Positions 18,031 through 27,587 of a stretch of 64,000 nucleotides of DNA are shown here, in pieces. Within the stretch, counting starts at the first letter, position 1. Every line of letters starts with the position of its first letter. The notes beneath the pieces were generated by a model, which was given only the letters and a program-made list of their open reading frames with translations, had not been told where the DNA came from and did not search any database. The position numbers and the translations under genes are program-made. The stretch is from CAWCPR01 sp963797475 (GTDB taxonomy: Bacteria > Chloroflexota > Anaerolineae > Anaerolineales > UBA4823), in the NCBI GenBank assembly GCA_963797475.1, contig CAWCPR010000003.1, forward strand, positions 62,001 to 126,000, given 5' to 3'.

Positions 18031-18420
18031 TCATTCAGAGGCAATTGCTATCAATTCAATCTCGACTGCGGCAGCTTTCGGCAATGCTGCAACCTGGACC
18101 GTCGAGCGGGCGGGAGGATTTGAAGTGAAAAATTGGGCGTAAACCGCGTTCATCTTCGAGAAATCACCCATGTCGCGCAAAAAAACTGTCGTTTTGACGA
18201 CGTCCGAGAGCGAAACGCCGCCCGCCTCGAGCACGTGCTGCAAGTTGGTCAGCGCCTGGCGGGTTTCCGCTTCGATTCCGCCAGCGACCAATTCGCTGCT
18301 TTGGGGATCGATGCCTGCCTGCCCGGCGGCAAATACGAATTTGCCGGCAAGAATGCCGGCCGAATAGGGTCCAAGCGCTTTTGGCGCTTTATCAGTAGCG
18401 ATTACTTTGTGACTAGCCAT
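18031..18420 (-). CDS. ridA: RidA/YjgF family enamine/imine deaminase
   Basis: A 129-residue RidA protein. Known members hydrolyse reactive 2-aminoacrylate and other enamines from PLP enzymes to 2-keto acids plus ammonia. GPYSAGILAG, the GQAGIDP segment, and the conserved Arg in NPPARSTVQVAALPK match the RidA active site, as does the final IELIAIA strand. The ATG at 18420 has GAGGAAATT as Shine-Dalgarno; the frame runs 14 codons further upstream without support. The PLP enzyme at 10216 and the peptide-type importers of this region could be sources of substrate, but no direct link is shown. Confidence 0.93.
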   Translation of the reverse strand: MASHKVIATDKAPKALGPYSAGILAGKFVFAAGQAGIDPQSSELVAGGIEAETRQALTNLQHVLEAGGVSLSDVVKTTVFLRDMGDFSKMNAVYAQFFTSNPPARSTVQVAALPKAAAVEIELIAIASE

Positions 18421-18532
18421 AATTTCCTCGATTTTCTTTAGATTTAAAAGAGTACTGCTCAATAGGGATAGATTTTAATGCGAACAAGCTTACACGTCAA
18501 AGCAAGTGGACATCTTGCTCCAGCGCAGCGCC

Positions 18533-19216
18533 TCATTCAAACTTCAACAACTGTAGGACGTCCGCCAAAGCTGCCTCAAAAACCTCATCCATAATCGCGG
18601 GATCGGCGGAATAGGCTCCGCCGAACACCCCATCCCCATAAACCTGGCGGGCTTCTTTTGCACCCATTAAACCGGGTACGTGGGGGGGATTTTTCTCTCC
18701 ATCCGGCAGGTCGGCAACGCGAGTGAACGAAAAGGCCTCTAACCAGCTTGCATGCATGGGTTTAAGCTCGTGTTTCTCGGCCACATCGAGCACAGCGTGA
18801 GCCTGCCACCAGGCATACCATGCCAGTCGTAACCCGGTCAGCGAATTGGCAAGCTCATATAATCTCGCCCGGGCAGGATCGTTGCCTCCATGTCCATTCA
18901 GCAGCAGGATGCGGCGAAAACCGTGTCCGTAGGCCGAGCGGACCAAGTCTTCGACCAGATCGAGCAGCGTCGATACCCGCAAACTGAGAGTTCCCGGGTA
19001 ACCGAGAAAGTAAGGCGAACTGCCAAAATTCAAAGGCGGCCCTACCAGCACGCCCGTCTGCCGGCTGGCTGCGTCGGCGAGGGCAAGCGGGATTTTCACA
19101 TCGGTCAACAAGCTGAGATAACCATGCTGCTCACAGGCGCCTAAGACCAACACCAACCGGTCGTCCTGCTCCAGGTATCTTTCCACATCGAACCAGTTTA
19201 ACTCTTCTAGGCGCAT
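18533..19216 (-). CDS. Creatininase family metal-dependent amidohydrolase
   Basis: A 227-residue member of the creatininase/MftE/ArfB fold, shorter than the usual 240-260. The metal ligands expected for the family are visible: E29 and H31 in GACEQHG, D39 in TDVKIP, H109 in NGHGGND and E160 in HASWLEAF. Family members hydrolyse cyclic or linear amides (creatinine, formamidopyrimidines, mycofactocin precursor). None of the partner genes that would identify those pathways are adjacent, so substrate is unknown. It lies 112 bases upstream of ridA on the same strand and 68 bases after the lipoprotein gene. Confidence 0.87.
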   Translation of the reverse strand: MRLEELNWFDVERYLEQDDRLVLVLGACEQHGYLSLLTDVKIPLALADAASRQTGVLVGPPLNFGSSPYFLGYPGTLSLRVSTLLDLVEDLVRSAYGHGFRRILLLNGHGGNDPARARLYELANSLTGLRLAWYAWWQAHAVLDVAEKHELKPMHASWLEAFSFTRVADLPDGEKNPPHVPGLMGAKEARQVYGDGVFGGAYSADPAIMDEVFEAALADVLQLLKFE

Positions 19217-19284
19217 ATCATCCTTCTCCCTGTATGATGAAGCTCTTTTTCTCCTTACGGGTGGTACACCAAAGGCGCCTAACC

Positions 19285-20640
19285 CTAATTTTGGCCAAAG
19301 TATCCTGCGCAGTGAACGTAGAAATCATCCTCCGGCGCCAATTTTGCCGCGTGCAGGATATCGGCAATCGACGTAGTGCTGGCAGGCCGGGTAAGGTGGG
19401 CGGCCCATCCGCGCAGAAAATAAGCCGCTGCCAGGTCTGGGGCAACCTGCAAAGCGCGGTCAGAATACTGTGTGATCCATTCCGAAAGCGCTTCTTCCCG
19501 GCCCTCTGCCACGCTCGCCGCGATCAAGGGCGACTTTGGACTGAAGATATCTGTAGGCCGGTATGGACGGAAAAGATCCACCGCAGCCTGGTAGTCTCCG
19601 GCGAAGATATCGTTAAGCAGCGGGTATGCGGATCCGGAAAGGGCGATTTCCGCCCGGCTGCCAGCGATTAAATTAATATCCACCAGGTTCCATTTCAGGG
19701 TTTCATCCTTTTCACCCATTGCGGCCGCCGCATTGATTTGGACCTGAGCATCTTTCCACAAGTCCGCTCTTGCCAGCTCCAGCGCTCGGTCATTTAGCCT
19801 CCGGATTTCTTGCGGCGCTGAGGCTGGCAGAGGCTTTAATTGAACCAGCTCGAGCCCGCTGCCGTTCCAGCGCCAAACCTGGTAATTTACAAGGCGCACA
19901 CCACAGGTATAGCATAATATGTACGGATCGCTCAAATCCAACAGAATCTCAAGGATGCCATCCGAATCGAGATCCCTTAACGCTCCTGCCGCCGGTCCAG
20001 GCGAACAATGAGTGAGCACTTCGTGAAGTAAGCTGCCATCAAAAGCAAGCAGGTCGAAACAACCCGAATGTGCACCGGCCCCGCTTTGCACTTGTAAATA
20101 AATCGAGCTGGAATCGAAATTCACTTGTTTTACCGCCTGGCTGCCGAGAAAATCCGGATTCTGCAATTCCAACCTGGAGATCTCCCGCCAGCCTTCTTTT
20201 GCCAACGTAAAAAGGGCCAGAGAATGGTTCTGCGGGGGATTGTAGCTGCGCGAACCCTGCGAATACACCGCCCAAACCGGCGCCGTTCCAGCCGGGACTG
20301 ACAAGGCCAGAACGCCCACATTGCCGATCCCCCGGAAGACCGCCTGGCTATTCCCTGTTTCTGCAGTCGAAGTCGGTGCGAGCCAGGACTGCGCTGTTCG
20401 CTGCAAAGCGAATGAAAGCGAGCCAGGCGGCAGCGGCGTCGCGGTCATCGTCAGCGTTGGCGTTTTCGGGGTATAGACAGTTGTGGCTGTAAAAGCAGCA
20501 GTCTGCATGGGACGCTCAGTTGTGACTTTGAATGGGGCTGGGCTGGAAGAAGCTGCCCCCGCTTGAGAAGCAATACTGCAGCCAGAAGCGAAAAAATAAC
20601 CCATCAAAACCAACCAGCCCAATCGACGCACAGCGCTCAT
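19285..20640 (-). CDS. Predicted lipoprotein, unknown function
   Basis: A 451-residue protein starting with a lipoprotein signal (MSAVRRLGWLVLMGYFFASGC; lipobox ASGC), then a Thr/Pro/Ala-rich linker typical of exported surface proteins. The middle contains DLDSDGILEILLD, a Ca-binding-like pattern of FG-GAP/VCBS repeat proteins. The C-terminal 150 residues are helical and may be TPR-like (ARADLWKDAQVQINAAAAM, LAAAYFLRGWAAHL). No enzyme motif is seen. The ATG at 20640 overlaps the stop of the upstream small gene as ATGA, which supports this start over a more distant in-frame codon. Confidence 0.72.
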   Translation of the reverse strand: MSAVRRLGWLVLMGYFFASGCSIASQAGAASSSPAPFKVTTERPMQTAAFTATTVYTPKTPTLTMTATPLPPGSLSFALQRTAQSWLAPTSTAETGNSQAVFRGIGNVGVLALSVPAGTAPVWAVYSQGSRSYNPPQNHSLALFTLAKEGWREISRLELQNPDFLGSQAVKQVNFDSSSIYLQVQSGAGAHSGCFDLLAFDGSLLHEVLTHCSPGPAAGALRDLDSDGILEILLDLSDPYILCYTCGVRLVNYQVWRWNGSGLELVQLKPLPASAPQEIRRLNDRALELARADLWKDAQVQINAAAAMGEKDETLKWNLVDINLIAGSRAEIALSGSAYPLLNDIFAGDYQAAVDLFRPYRPTDIFSPKSPLIAASVAEGREEALSEWITQYSDRALQVAPDLAAAYFLRGWAAHLTRPASTTSIADILHAAKLAPEDDFYVHCAGYFGQN

Positions 20641-20936
20641 CGGGAATCTGGACCGTTGCGACGAGACACCCATATGCCTAACGCTAGCCCGGATAAAGAA
20701 AACAGTAGGGTTACCCCTATCCCCAACGCTGCCAGTTTAAGAATGGAGCCGTTCAACCCTGGAGGTGGGCCTGGCTCAGCCAAATCGCCGGCTTCGGCCG
20801 TTACGCTGCCGGGCGCTGGAGTCGGAACGGCAACGTGCACACCCGCTATCCTGACCGCTTGAGGGGACAGCAAGATTAGCCCGCCCAGGAACACGAGCCC
20901 AATGAACCAGCGGGTAAATCGCGATCGCGAGCGCAT
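20637..20936 (-). CDS. Small membrane protein, unknown function
   Basis: A 99-residue protein with two predicted helices (about 10-30 and 66-88) separated by a Pro/Ala/Gly-rich loop, and positively charged ends. It is not recognised. Its stop overlaps the start of the lipoprotein gene (ATGA), so the two are probably translated together and may act together at the cell surface. The start is weakly supported because no close Shine-Dalgarno is seen. Confidence 0.55.
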   Translation of the reverse strand: MRSRSRFTRWFIGLVFLGGLILLSPQAVRIAGVHVAVPTPAPGSVTAEAGDLAEPGPPPGLNGSILKLAALGIGVTLLFSLSGLALGIWVSRRNGPDSR

Positions 20937-20965
20937 TCCGGGTTAAACAATCCTCTCGAACCGTA

Positions 20966-20988
20966 GAAAAACGCACCCGCTGCGGGCA
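20966..20988 (-). terminator. Weak candidate terminator after leuS copy 1
   Basis: On the minus strand a short GC hairpin (CCCG-CAG-CGGG) is followed by TGCGTTTTTC. It lies in the 162-base gap downstream of leuS and upstream of the small membrane gene. The stem is only four base pairs, so this is tentative. Confidence 0.3.
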
Positions 20989-21098
20989 GAAAAAACGCTT
21001 CTTCACAACGGGCGTGGTGGCTCAAGCTTCCTTTCATCTGAGGCTTTTGGTCGGGTCTCAAAAGAAATAGCTCCAGTGGACCGGGGCCGGAGTCCCGA

Positions 21099-23549
21099 TC
21101 AGATCACTACATTGACCAGTTTGCCCGGCACCAGGATCACCTTGCGCGGTGATTTGCCTTCCAGATAGCGCTGCACAGCCTCGCTGGCAAGCGCTGTTGC
21201 TTTAGCTTCCTCCGGGCTGATCTCTGCCGAGACGTTAATACGGTCGCGCACCTTGCCATTCACCTGGACCACCAGGGTGATCTCCTCTTCTTCGGCTGCA
21301 GCGGCATCGAATTCGGGCCAGGGCTGGGTATGAACCGAATAAGGTTTCCTCAGGCGAGCCCACAGCTCCTCTGCGATATGCGGCGTCGCCGGCGCCATCA
21401 TGCGCAAGTAAACATCCTGGGCTTCCACCCATTCAGGGGAGACTGCCGCACCCAGGTCACGGGCTTTATACATCTCATTCAATAACTCCATCAATCCTGA
21501 GATGATGGTGTTGAACTCGAATCTTTCGTAATCGTGAGTTACCCGCTTCAGGGTCTGGTGTAACTTGCGACGCAGATTGCGCAGCGTCTCCGCCGTTGGG
21601 TCTCCGTGTACGGACGGCTCTGTGAACAGAGACCAAACTCGGCGAACCCAGCGGGCCGCCCCTTCGATGCCGCTGCTGTTCCAGGGCGCGCCCATATCCC
21701 AGCGGGCGAAGAACATTAAATACGCCCGCACCGTATCCGCGCCGTAGCGGGCTACCAGGTCATCCGGGGCGACGACATTGCCGCGGCTCTTGGACATTTT
21801 CTCCAAATCCTCGCCCAAAATGATGCCCTGGTTGCGCAGTTGCAGCATTGGTTCGGGTCCACGCATAACCCCCATATCGCGCCCTGCTTTATGGAAAAAG
21901 CGGGTATAGATCAGGTGCATAGTAGCATGTTCGATGCCCCCGGTATAGGTATCTACCGGCATCCAATAATCGTATTCAAGCGGGTCAAATGGCCACTGGT
22001 CATAGTGCGGGCTCAAATAACGTAGATGATACCAGGATGAACACATGAATGTATCCATGGTGTCCGTCTCCCGCACGGCTGGGCCGCCACATTCCGGGCA
22101 TGTGGTTTGTTTCCAGGTCGGGTGCAGCTTGAGCGGGCTCACCCCTGTGGGCAGCCATTCGACGTCGTCCGGCAGGAGAACCGGAAGCTCGTCATCCGGG
22201 ACGACGACGGCGCCATGCTCAGGGCAATAAACGATTGGGATCGGGGCTCCCCAATAGCGCTGGCGGGATATCAGCCAATCGCGCAGCCGGTAGTTGATGG
22301 ATTTTTTACCGATCCCATGTTCTTCCAGGTAGGCGACCGTCTTTTCAAAGGCTTGATCACCCGGAGTCCCCGTCAGCGGACCGGAATTGATCATTTTCCC
22401 ATAGATCGGCAGCGCTTCAACCATGCTGGCCTCGTCCAGATTGGGATCGTCTTCAGACACTACGACCACGCGCACCTCCAATCCATACTTGCGGGCGAAT
22501 TCAAAATCGCGTTGATCGTGGGCTGGCACCGCCATAATTGCGCCCGTGCCATAGGTCATGAGCACATAGTCAGCTATCCAGATCGGAATGCGCTCATCAT
22601 TCACCGGGTTGATCGCGTAGCCTCCGGTGAATACGCCGGTTTTTTCCCGGTCCGCCGATTCGCGCTGGATGTCCGACTGGCGCTTGGTCTCATTGACATA
22701 AGCCTCAACTTCAGCCTTTTGGCCAGCCGATGTGATTTTCTGCACCAACGGATGTTCCGGGGCCAGCACCATAAAGGTCGCGCCCCAGAGCGTATCTGGC
22801 CGGGTCGTGAAAATCTCGAGCGGATCGCCTTGTTCGGTATGAAATGTGACTAAAGCGCCTTCCGACCGCCCGATCCAATTCGTTTGCAGCGTTTGGACCC
22901 GCTCAGGCCAATCCAGGTGTGAGAAGTCCAGCAGCTCTTCGGCGTAATCTGTCGTTCGGAAGAACCACTGCTCCAGGTCTTTCTTGATCACCGGGGTTCC
23001 GCAGCGCTCACAGTGGCGGTCTTCGCCCCAGACCTGCTCGCGCGCCAGGGTCGTATTACAATGAGGGCACCAATCCACCGGCGACATCTTCCGGTAAGCC
23101 AGGTTGTGCTTGAACAACTGGCTGAAAAACCATTCCGTCCAGCGATAGTATTCGGGATCCGAAGAGACGGCCTCCCGGCGCCAATCGAACATCGAGCCCA
23201 TCGTTTTGAGCTGGCGGCGCATCCGCTCGATATTGGCGTAAGTCCATTCCTTTGGGTGGATGCCATGGTTGATCGCTGCGTTTTCAGCCGGCAGGCCGAA
23301 GGCGTCGAAGCCAATTGGGAAGAGCACGTTGAAGCCGCGCATCCGCTTATAGCGTGCGCGTGCATCCGAGGGCGTCATCGCATACCAGTGACCAATGTGC
23401 AGGTCCCCTGAGGGGTAGGGCAGCATCGTCAGGGCGTAATGTTTGCTGCGCGCAGGATCGACATCCGCGTTGTACAGGCCGTCAGACTCCCATCGGGCCT
23501 GCCATTTTGGCTCAATTTCTGCGGGATCGTAGTTCGCTTGATCTGTCAT
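21099..23549 (-). CDS. leuS: Leucyl-tRNA synthetase, copy 1
   Basis: Class Ia synthetase of 816 residues that charges tRNA-Leu in the cytoplasm. HIGH is present (LHIGHWYAM, about 50) and KMSKS is intact (LEKMSKSRGN). A zinc-type module CPHC...CERC sits near 165-190. The CP1 editing domain keeps TTRPDTLWG and YGTGAIMAVPAHDQRDFEFA. The C-terminal tRNA-binding tail VQVNGKVRDRI is complete. It is intact, unlike the neighbouring copy 2, whose stop lies 73 bases upstream on the same strand. A TATAAT in that gap (minus strand, 23592-23587) may give it its own promoter. Confidence 0.96.
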   Translation of the reverse strand: MTDQANYDPAEIEPKWQARWESDGLYNADVDPARSKHYALTMLPYPSGDLHIGHWYAMTPSDARARYKRMRGFNVLFPIGFDAFGLPAENAAINHGIHPKEWTYANIERMRRQLKTMGSMFDWRREAVSSDPEYYRWTEWFFSQLFKHNLAYRKMSPVDWCPHCNTTLAREQVWGEDRHCERCGTPVIKKDLEQWFFRTTDYAEELLDFSHLDWPERVQTLQTNWIGRSEGALVTFHTEQGDPLEIFTTRPDTLWGATFMVLAPEHPLVQKITSAGQKAEVEAYVNETKRQSDIQRESADREKTGVFTGGYAINPVNDERIPIWIADYVLMTYGTGAIMAVPAHDQRDFEFARKYGLEVRVVVVSEDDPNLDEASMVEALPIYGKMINSGPLTGTPGDQAFEKTVAYLEEHGIGKKSINYRLRDWLISRQRYWGAPIPIVYCPEHGAVVVPDDELPVLLPDDVEWLPTGVSPLKLHPTWKQTTCPECGGPAVRETDTMDTFMCSSWYHLRYLSPHYDQWPFDPLEYDYWMPVDTYTGGIEHATMHLIYTRFFHKAGRDMGVMRGPEPMLQLRNQGIILGEDLEKMSKSRGNVVAPDDLVARYGADTVRAYLMFFARWDMGAPWNSSGIEGAARWVRRVWSLFTEPSVHGDPTAETLRNLRRKLHQTLKRVTHDYERFEFNTIISGLMELLNEMYKARDLGAAVSPEWVEAQDVYLRMMAPATPHIAEELWARLRKPYSVHTQPWPEFDAAAAEEEEITLVVQVNGKVRDRINVSAEISPEEAKATALASEAVQRYLEGKSPRKVILVPGKLVNVVI

Positions 23550-23622
23550 TTTCTTCTCCGCTTTTCATGCAATAAAAACAGCATAAATTATATCTGCATC
23601 TCTACCCGAAACCGACTTTGCT

Positions 23623-26146
23623 TTATTCCCTACGATCATCCTGGTGGGTTTTTTCTGCAGCCGGCCGGGTGACGGCGCTCAAGATTTTTCCAGGGACGTA
23701 AAAAAGCCTGACAATCTTCTGACCCTTTAATAATGGGAGTACCCGGGGCCGGGAAAGCGCCAATTCCCGAACTTCCTCTTCAGCGGCATCCGGAAGAATC
23801 TCAATCACATCCCGGAGTTTTCCGTTGATCTGGATCGGAATTTGCAGCTTTTCCTGGCGGGTAAGCTCAAGGTTCCATTCTGGCCAGGGCTGTTCGTGAA
23901 CGCTGCCCGGATGTCCTGTGAGCTGCCATAATTCCTCGCTAATATGCGGCGCGGCGGGGGCCAGCAAAACCAGTAGAATTTCTAGAGCCTGGTGGTAAAC
24001 CGCCGTTCGCCAGGTCCCTGAACGCAGCCGGTCATGGATAGAATTGACGAATTCCATAATTGCTGAGACCATCGTGTTCAGGCGAAAAGTTTCAATGCGC
24101 TCACTCACCTGCGAGATCGCCCGGTGGGTTAGCCGCTCCAGGTCATCATCCATTCCTTGGGCCGTGGCGCTTTCCGCATAAGTGCGCTCATAAAGGTTCC
24201 AGACCCGCTTCAAGAAGCGTAATGCACCGCTGATCCCGTCCGGATTCCAACGGATATCCTGCTCGAATGGCGCCATGAACAATTCGTACACCCGCAATGC
24301 ATCCGCGCCATATCGGGCGACCATCTCGTCCGGGGTAATGGCATTGCCGCGGGATTTCGACATGCGGGTGCCGTCCGGGGCCAAAAGCTGGCCCTGGTTC
24401 ATTAATTTTGAAAAAGGCTCGCGGAACGGCACCAAGCCGGCATCCGCCATTACTTTCGTCCAAAAGCGGGCGTAAAGCAAGTGCAGAACCGCGTGTTCGG
24501 CGCCGCCAACATACAGGTCTACCGGCATCCAGTAATTCATCGCAGATGGCTCGAAGGGTCCCTGGTCATCATGCGGGCTGGTAAAGCGCAAGAAGTACCA
24601 TGACGAATCCGCAAAACCACCCATCGTGTCGGTTTCGCGTTGAGCGGGACCGCCACAGCGCGGGCAGGTCGTATTAACGAAATCAGGCCGGCGCGCCAGT
24701 GGAGATCGGCCGCTGCCATCGGGTTGAAAATCCTCCATTTCCGGCAGCAGCACCGGCAGATCCTTTTCATCCAACGGCGTCTCTCCGCAATCCTGGCAGT
24801 AAACAATTGGGATTGGCGTGCCCCAATAGCGCTGGCGGCTGATCAACCAATCGCGCATGCGATAATTCACGGCAGCGCAACCCATCTGCCGTCTTTCCAG
24901 CTCGGCGAGAATCGCCTCAGCCCCCTGTTGGCTGGCCAAACCACTAAATGGGCCAGAATTAACCATCCAGCCTGGCTCTTCATAAGCCTGCTGAAGATCG
25001 CTTTCATCCAGTACGGTATCCGGGTCTGCGGCGATTACGACGACGATTGGCAGCCCATAGCTGTGAGCGAACTCAAAATCCCGCTGGTCGTGGGCCGGCA
25101 CGCCCATCACCGCGCCGGTCCCATAACCGGGCAATACATAGTCGGCGATCCAAACCGGTATTTTCTCGCTACTGAGCGGGTTGAGTACGTACCCCCCGGT
25201 AAACACACCGGTCTTCTCTCGCGTTTCGACCATCCGCTCGATCTCGCTTTTACCTGCCGCCTCGGCAATGTACGCCTGCACCTGTGAGCTTTGTTCTGCG
25301 GTTGTGATCTCCTTCACCAGGGGATGTTCAGGGGCCAGGACGAAGAAAGTGATGCCATACAGCGTATCGGGACGAGTGGTGAAAACCGCGACCGGTTGGG
25401 CCTCAGCTCCCGGCTCGGCCAATGGGAATAGAATCTCAACCCCTTCGGATCGCCCGATCCAATTGCGCTGCTGGAGCTTGATCGCTTCAGGCCAGTCGAT
25501 CTCGTCCAGGCCGGAAATTAATTCATCCGCGTAGGCTGTGATGCGAAAATACCAGGCCGGGATTTCTCGCCGGGTGACGCCGGTATGGCCGCGCCAGCAT
25601 ACGCCGCCGGACACCTCGTGGCTGGATAGGGTTGTCTGGCAAACGGGACACCACCACTGGAAATTCGTGTCTCGGTAAGCCAGGCCGCGGCGGTAAAGCA
25701 GCAAAAAGAACCACTGAGTCCAACGATAGAATTCCGGCCTGGAAGAATCAATTTCTCTGCTCCAGTCGTAGCTCGTGCCGATCATCCGCATCTGGCGGCG
25801 GAAGTTAGCGGTATTGAGATCGGTGGTCACCCGGGGATGGACGCCATGAGACACAGCATACTGCTCGGCTGGCTCGCCAAAAGCATCCCAACCCATGGGG
25901 TGCAGCACATTGAAAGCCGCTCATGCGCTTATAACGCGAGATCAGATCCGTGGGAACGTAATTCCGGCAGTGACCGACGTGCAAACCGTCTCCGGACGGA
26001 TAGGGGAAAAAATCCAGGCAGTAAAACTTCGGTTTGTTTCCACCTTCAAAGGCGCGGTAAAGCCTGGCATTTTCCCAATTTTGCTGCCATTTCGGTTCGA
26101 TAACCTGTGGATTGTACACAGGCCATGGTTTGTTTGAACCAGACAT
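23623..26146 (-). pseudogene. leuS: Leucyl-tRNA synthetase, copy 2, single-base frameshift near the N-terminus
   Basis: A second full-length bacterial-type LeuRS of about 840 residues split by one base. The N-terminal part starts at ATG 26146 with a GGAGGT Shine-Dalgarno and contains HVGH (HIGH variant). It runs to YKRMSGF, where an extra T (opposite 25913-25915) shifts the frame. Removing it restores SGFNVLHPMGWDAFG and the remaining 761-residue frame. The editing site (TTRPDTLYG, VPAHDQRDFEFA), a variant KMSKS (RMSKSRGN) and the C-terminal IQINGKLRDVIE are preserved. The zinc module is partial (CPVC...CWRGH). Retention of every other motif suggests a functional gene with a sequencing error or a very young lesion. 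It differs enough from copy 1 to be an old paralogue or a transferred gene. Confidence 0.85.
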
Positions 26147-26332
26147 TACGCACCTCCATCTGTTTTCTAAATACCCATACAGTTGCCGCTCATTCTGGTA
26201 TGAAATTTGCACCTGATTCTGCCAGTAGAACCTTTCAAGATAACCTTTTTTGCAATGAGCCGCCTGAATTCACGCTATCAAGAATTCTTTCGAAAAACCG
26301 TCTGATCAGGGACGAAAGACGCTGAGGCGAAT

Positions 26333-26905
26333 ATGGACGAACCCCCGCAAGAAGTCTGGATCCAATTTTTAATTAATCTTTCACGCTATATCGACTCGCG
26401 TGTTTCATTCAACGGCCGGCACAGCGCTCAGGTTGCCCTCTGGGCTAAATCGACTGCCCGCAAGCTGGCGATCCAGGAGATCGACGAAATCGCTATTTTC
26501 TGGGCCGCACTGCTGCATGATATTGGAAAAATAGGCGTGCCAGACGCTGTTTTATCCAAAGCAGGGCCTCTTTCCGAACAGGAATGGATCATGATCCGCC
26601 TGCATCCAACCGTTGGGGCAAACATTGTTAAATCCCAGAAAAGCATCGCCCATATCGCTCCAGTGATTTATGCCCACCAGGAACGGTTTGACGGAAGCGG
26701 TTACCCCTTAGGCCTGCGTGGAGAAGAGATCCCCATTGAGGCGCGTATCCTGGCAGTTTCCGACGCTTACGAAGCGATGACCAACGACCGGGTTTATCGC
26801 AAAGCGTGCAGTCCGCTGAAGGCTTCCCAGGAGCTTAGACGCGCCGTAGGCACGCATTTCGACCCAAACATCGTCGACGCTTTCTTAGAAGTCGTCAACC
26901 CATGA
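26333..26905 (+). CDS. HD-GYP domain protein, probable cyclic-di-GMP phosphodiesterase
   Basis: A 190-residue protein consisting of little more than an HD-GYP domain. Motifs are the first His (FNGRHSAQVA), HDIGKIG (about 63-69), HQERFDGSGYP (about 121-131) and the later ILAVSDAYEAMTNDR. The family hydrolyses c-di-GMP, using two or three metals held by these residues. There is no receiver, GAF or other sensory domain, so the input is unknown. It is the only plus-strand gene among minus-strand genes here, and lies between a minus-strand T-box leader and leuS copy 2. The GAGGCGAAT before ATG 26333 is a usable Shine-Dalgarno. Confidence 0.9.
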   Translation: MDEPPQEVWIQFLINLSRYIDSRVSFNGRHSAQVALWAKSTARKLAIQEIDEIAIFWAALLHDIGKIGVPDAVLSKAGPLSEQEWIMIRLHPTVGANIVKSQKSIAHIAPVIYAHQERFDGSGYPLGLRGEEIPIEARILAVSDAYEAMTNDRVYRKACSPLKASQELRRAVGTHFDPNIVDAFLEVVNP

Positions 26906-26941
26906 GCGACTCCCTCGATCCAATTCTTAAGGTACAAAAAG

Positions 26942-27276
26942 AAAAATCCCTCGCCATTCAGGGACGAAGGATTGCTCCGCGGTACCACCCTGCTTGCATG
27001 GCCTGATATTCATTCATCAGGCCTGCCGCTCCGGATCGCGCTAACGGGCGAATCCCGCCGCCAGCTATCCTGCCCTGCTCCGCCGCATATTGGGATTCAT
27101 CCAATATGGAGCTGTCGGGCAGCATTCACCGGCGATGTCTATCCCTGTACTGGGACAGCAGGCGAGTTCAACCAAAAACCCTGGTTCTTCGCAGGGTAAA
27201 TTGTGCTCCGTGGGCACTCTGCCGGGCTCACACCTCGCTCTCCCGGCTCGCTGGCGGATGGCTTACTACTCCTGCT
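26942..27276 (-). promoter_or_regulatory. T-box riboswitch leader, probably leucine-specific
   Basis: On the minus strand the segment has the full T-box layout. The 5' stem (GCAGG, 27276 downwards) is followed by AGTA, a distal GGTGTGAGCC element, and the closing CCTGC (27195-27191). The antiterminator T-box GGGTGGTACCGCGG spans about 26977-26994. A terminator hairpin TCCCT...AGGGA plus TTTTT ends at 26942. Aligning the specifier side with the valine T-box at 56104 (AAT, codon, one base, stem) puts codon TTA (27199-27197), leucine. Transcription would run antisense through the HD-GYP gene before reaching leuS copy 2 at 26146. The codon reading is inference. Confidence 0.85.
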
Positions 27277-27279
27277 ATG

Positions 27280-27290
27280 ACATTATATAT
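27280..27290 (-). promoter_or_regulatory. Possible -10 region for the T-box transcript
   Basis: The minus strand shows ATATATAATG between the tRNA-Ala gene and stem I of the T-box, which would place a start within a few bases of stem I. A -35 hexamer is not evident. Confidence 0.35.
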
Positions 27291-27305
27291 ATTGATCCAG
27301 GTGAG

Positions 27306-27378
27306 TGGACCCAGTGGGATTCGAACCCACGACCTTCTCAATGCCATTGAGACGCGCTCCCAACTGCGCTATGGGCCC
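27306..27378 (-). tRNA. tRNA-Ala (anticodon GGC)
   Basis: A 73-base cloverleaf on the minus strand. The acceptor pairs GGGCCCA with TGGGTCC, the D arm is GCGC-AGTTGGGA-GCGC, the anticodon stem TCTCA/TGAGA encloses loop ATGGCAT (anticodon GGC), and the T arm contains GGTTCGAATCC. CCA is not encoded. It is followed at once by the T-box leader. Confidence 0.95.
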
Positions 27379-27443
27379 CAGCTTTTTCCAAGTGTGCGAA
27401 TTTTACCTGGAAACAAAATATCCGTCAATCAACCGGTAATCAG

Positions 27444-27516
27444 TGGACCTGGAGGGATTCGAACCCTCGACCCCTTCAGTGCGATTGAAGTGCGCTCCCA
27501 ACTGCGCTACAGGCCC
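27444..27516 (-). tRNA. tRNA-Ala (anticodon CGC)
   Basis: A 73-base cloverleaf on the minus strand, very similar to its neighbour. The acceptor is GGGCCTG/CAGGTCC, the anticodon stem CTTCA/TGAAG encloses loop ATCGCAC (anticodon CGC, reading GCG), and the T loop is GGTTCGAATCC. CCA is not encoded. The pair looks like a tandem duplication with anticodon divergence. Confidence 0.95.
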
Positions 27517-27587
27517 TTTTTGTGAAGCGAAAGCTATTGTATCCCGAGAGCATACCGCCTGTCAAGCAGTCAAAAATCCGCCTCTCG

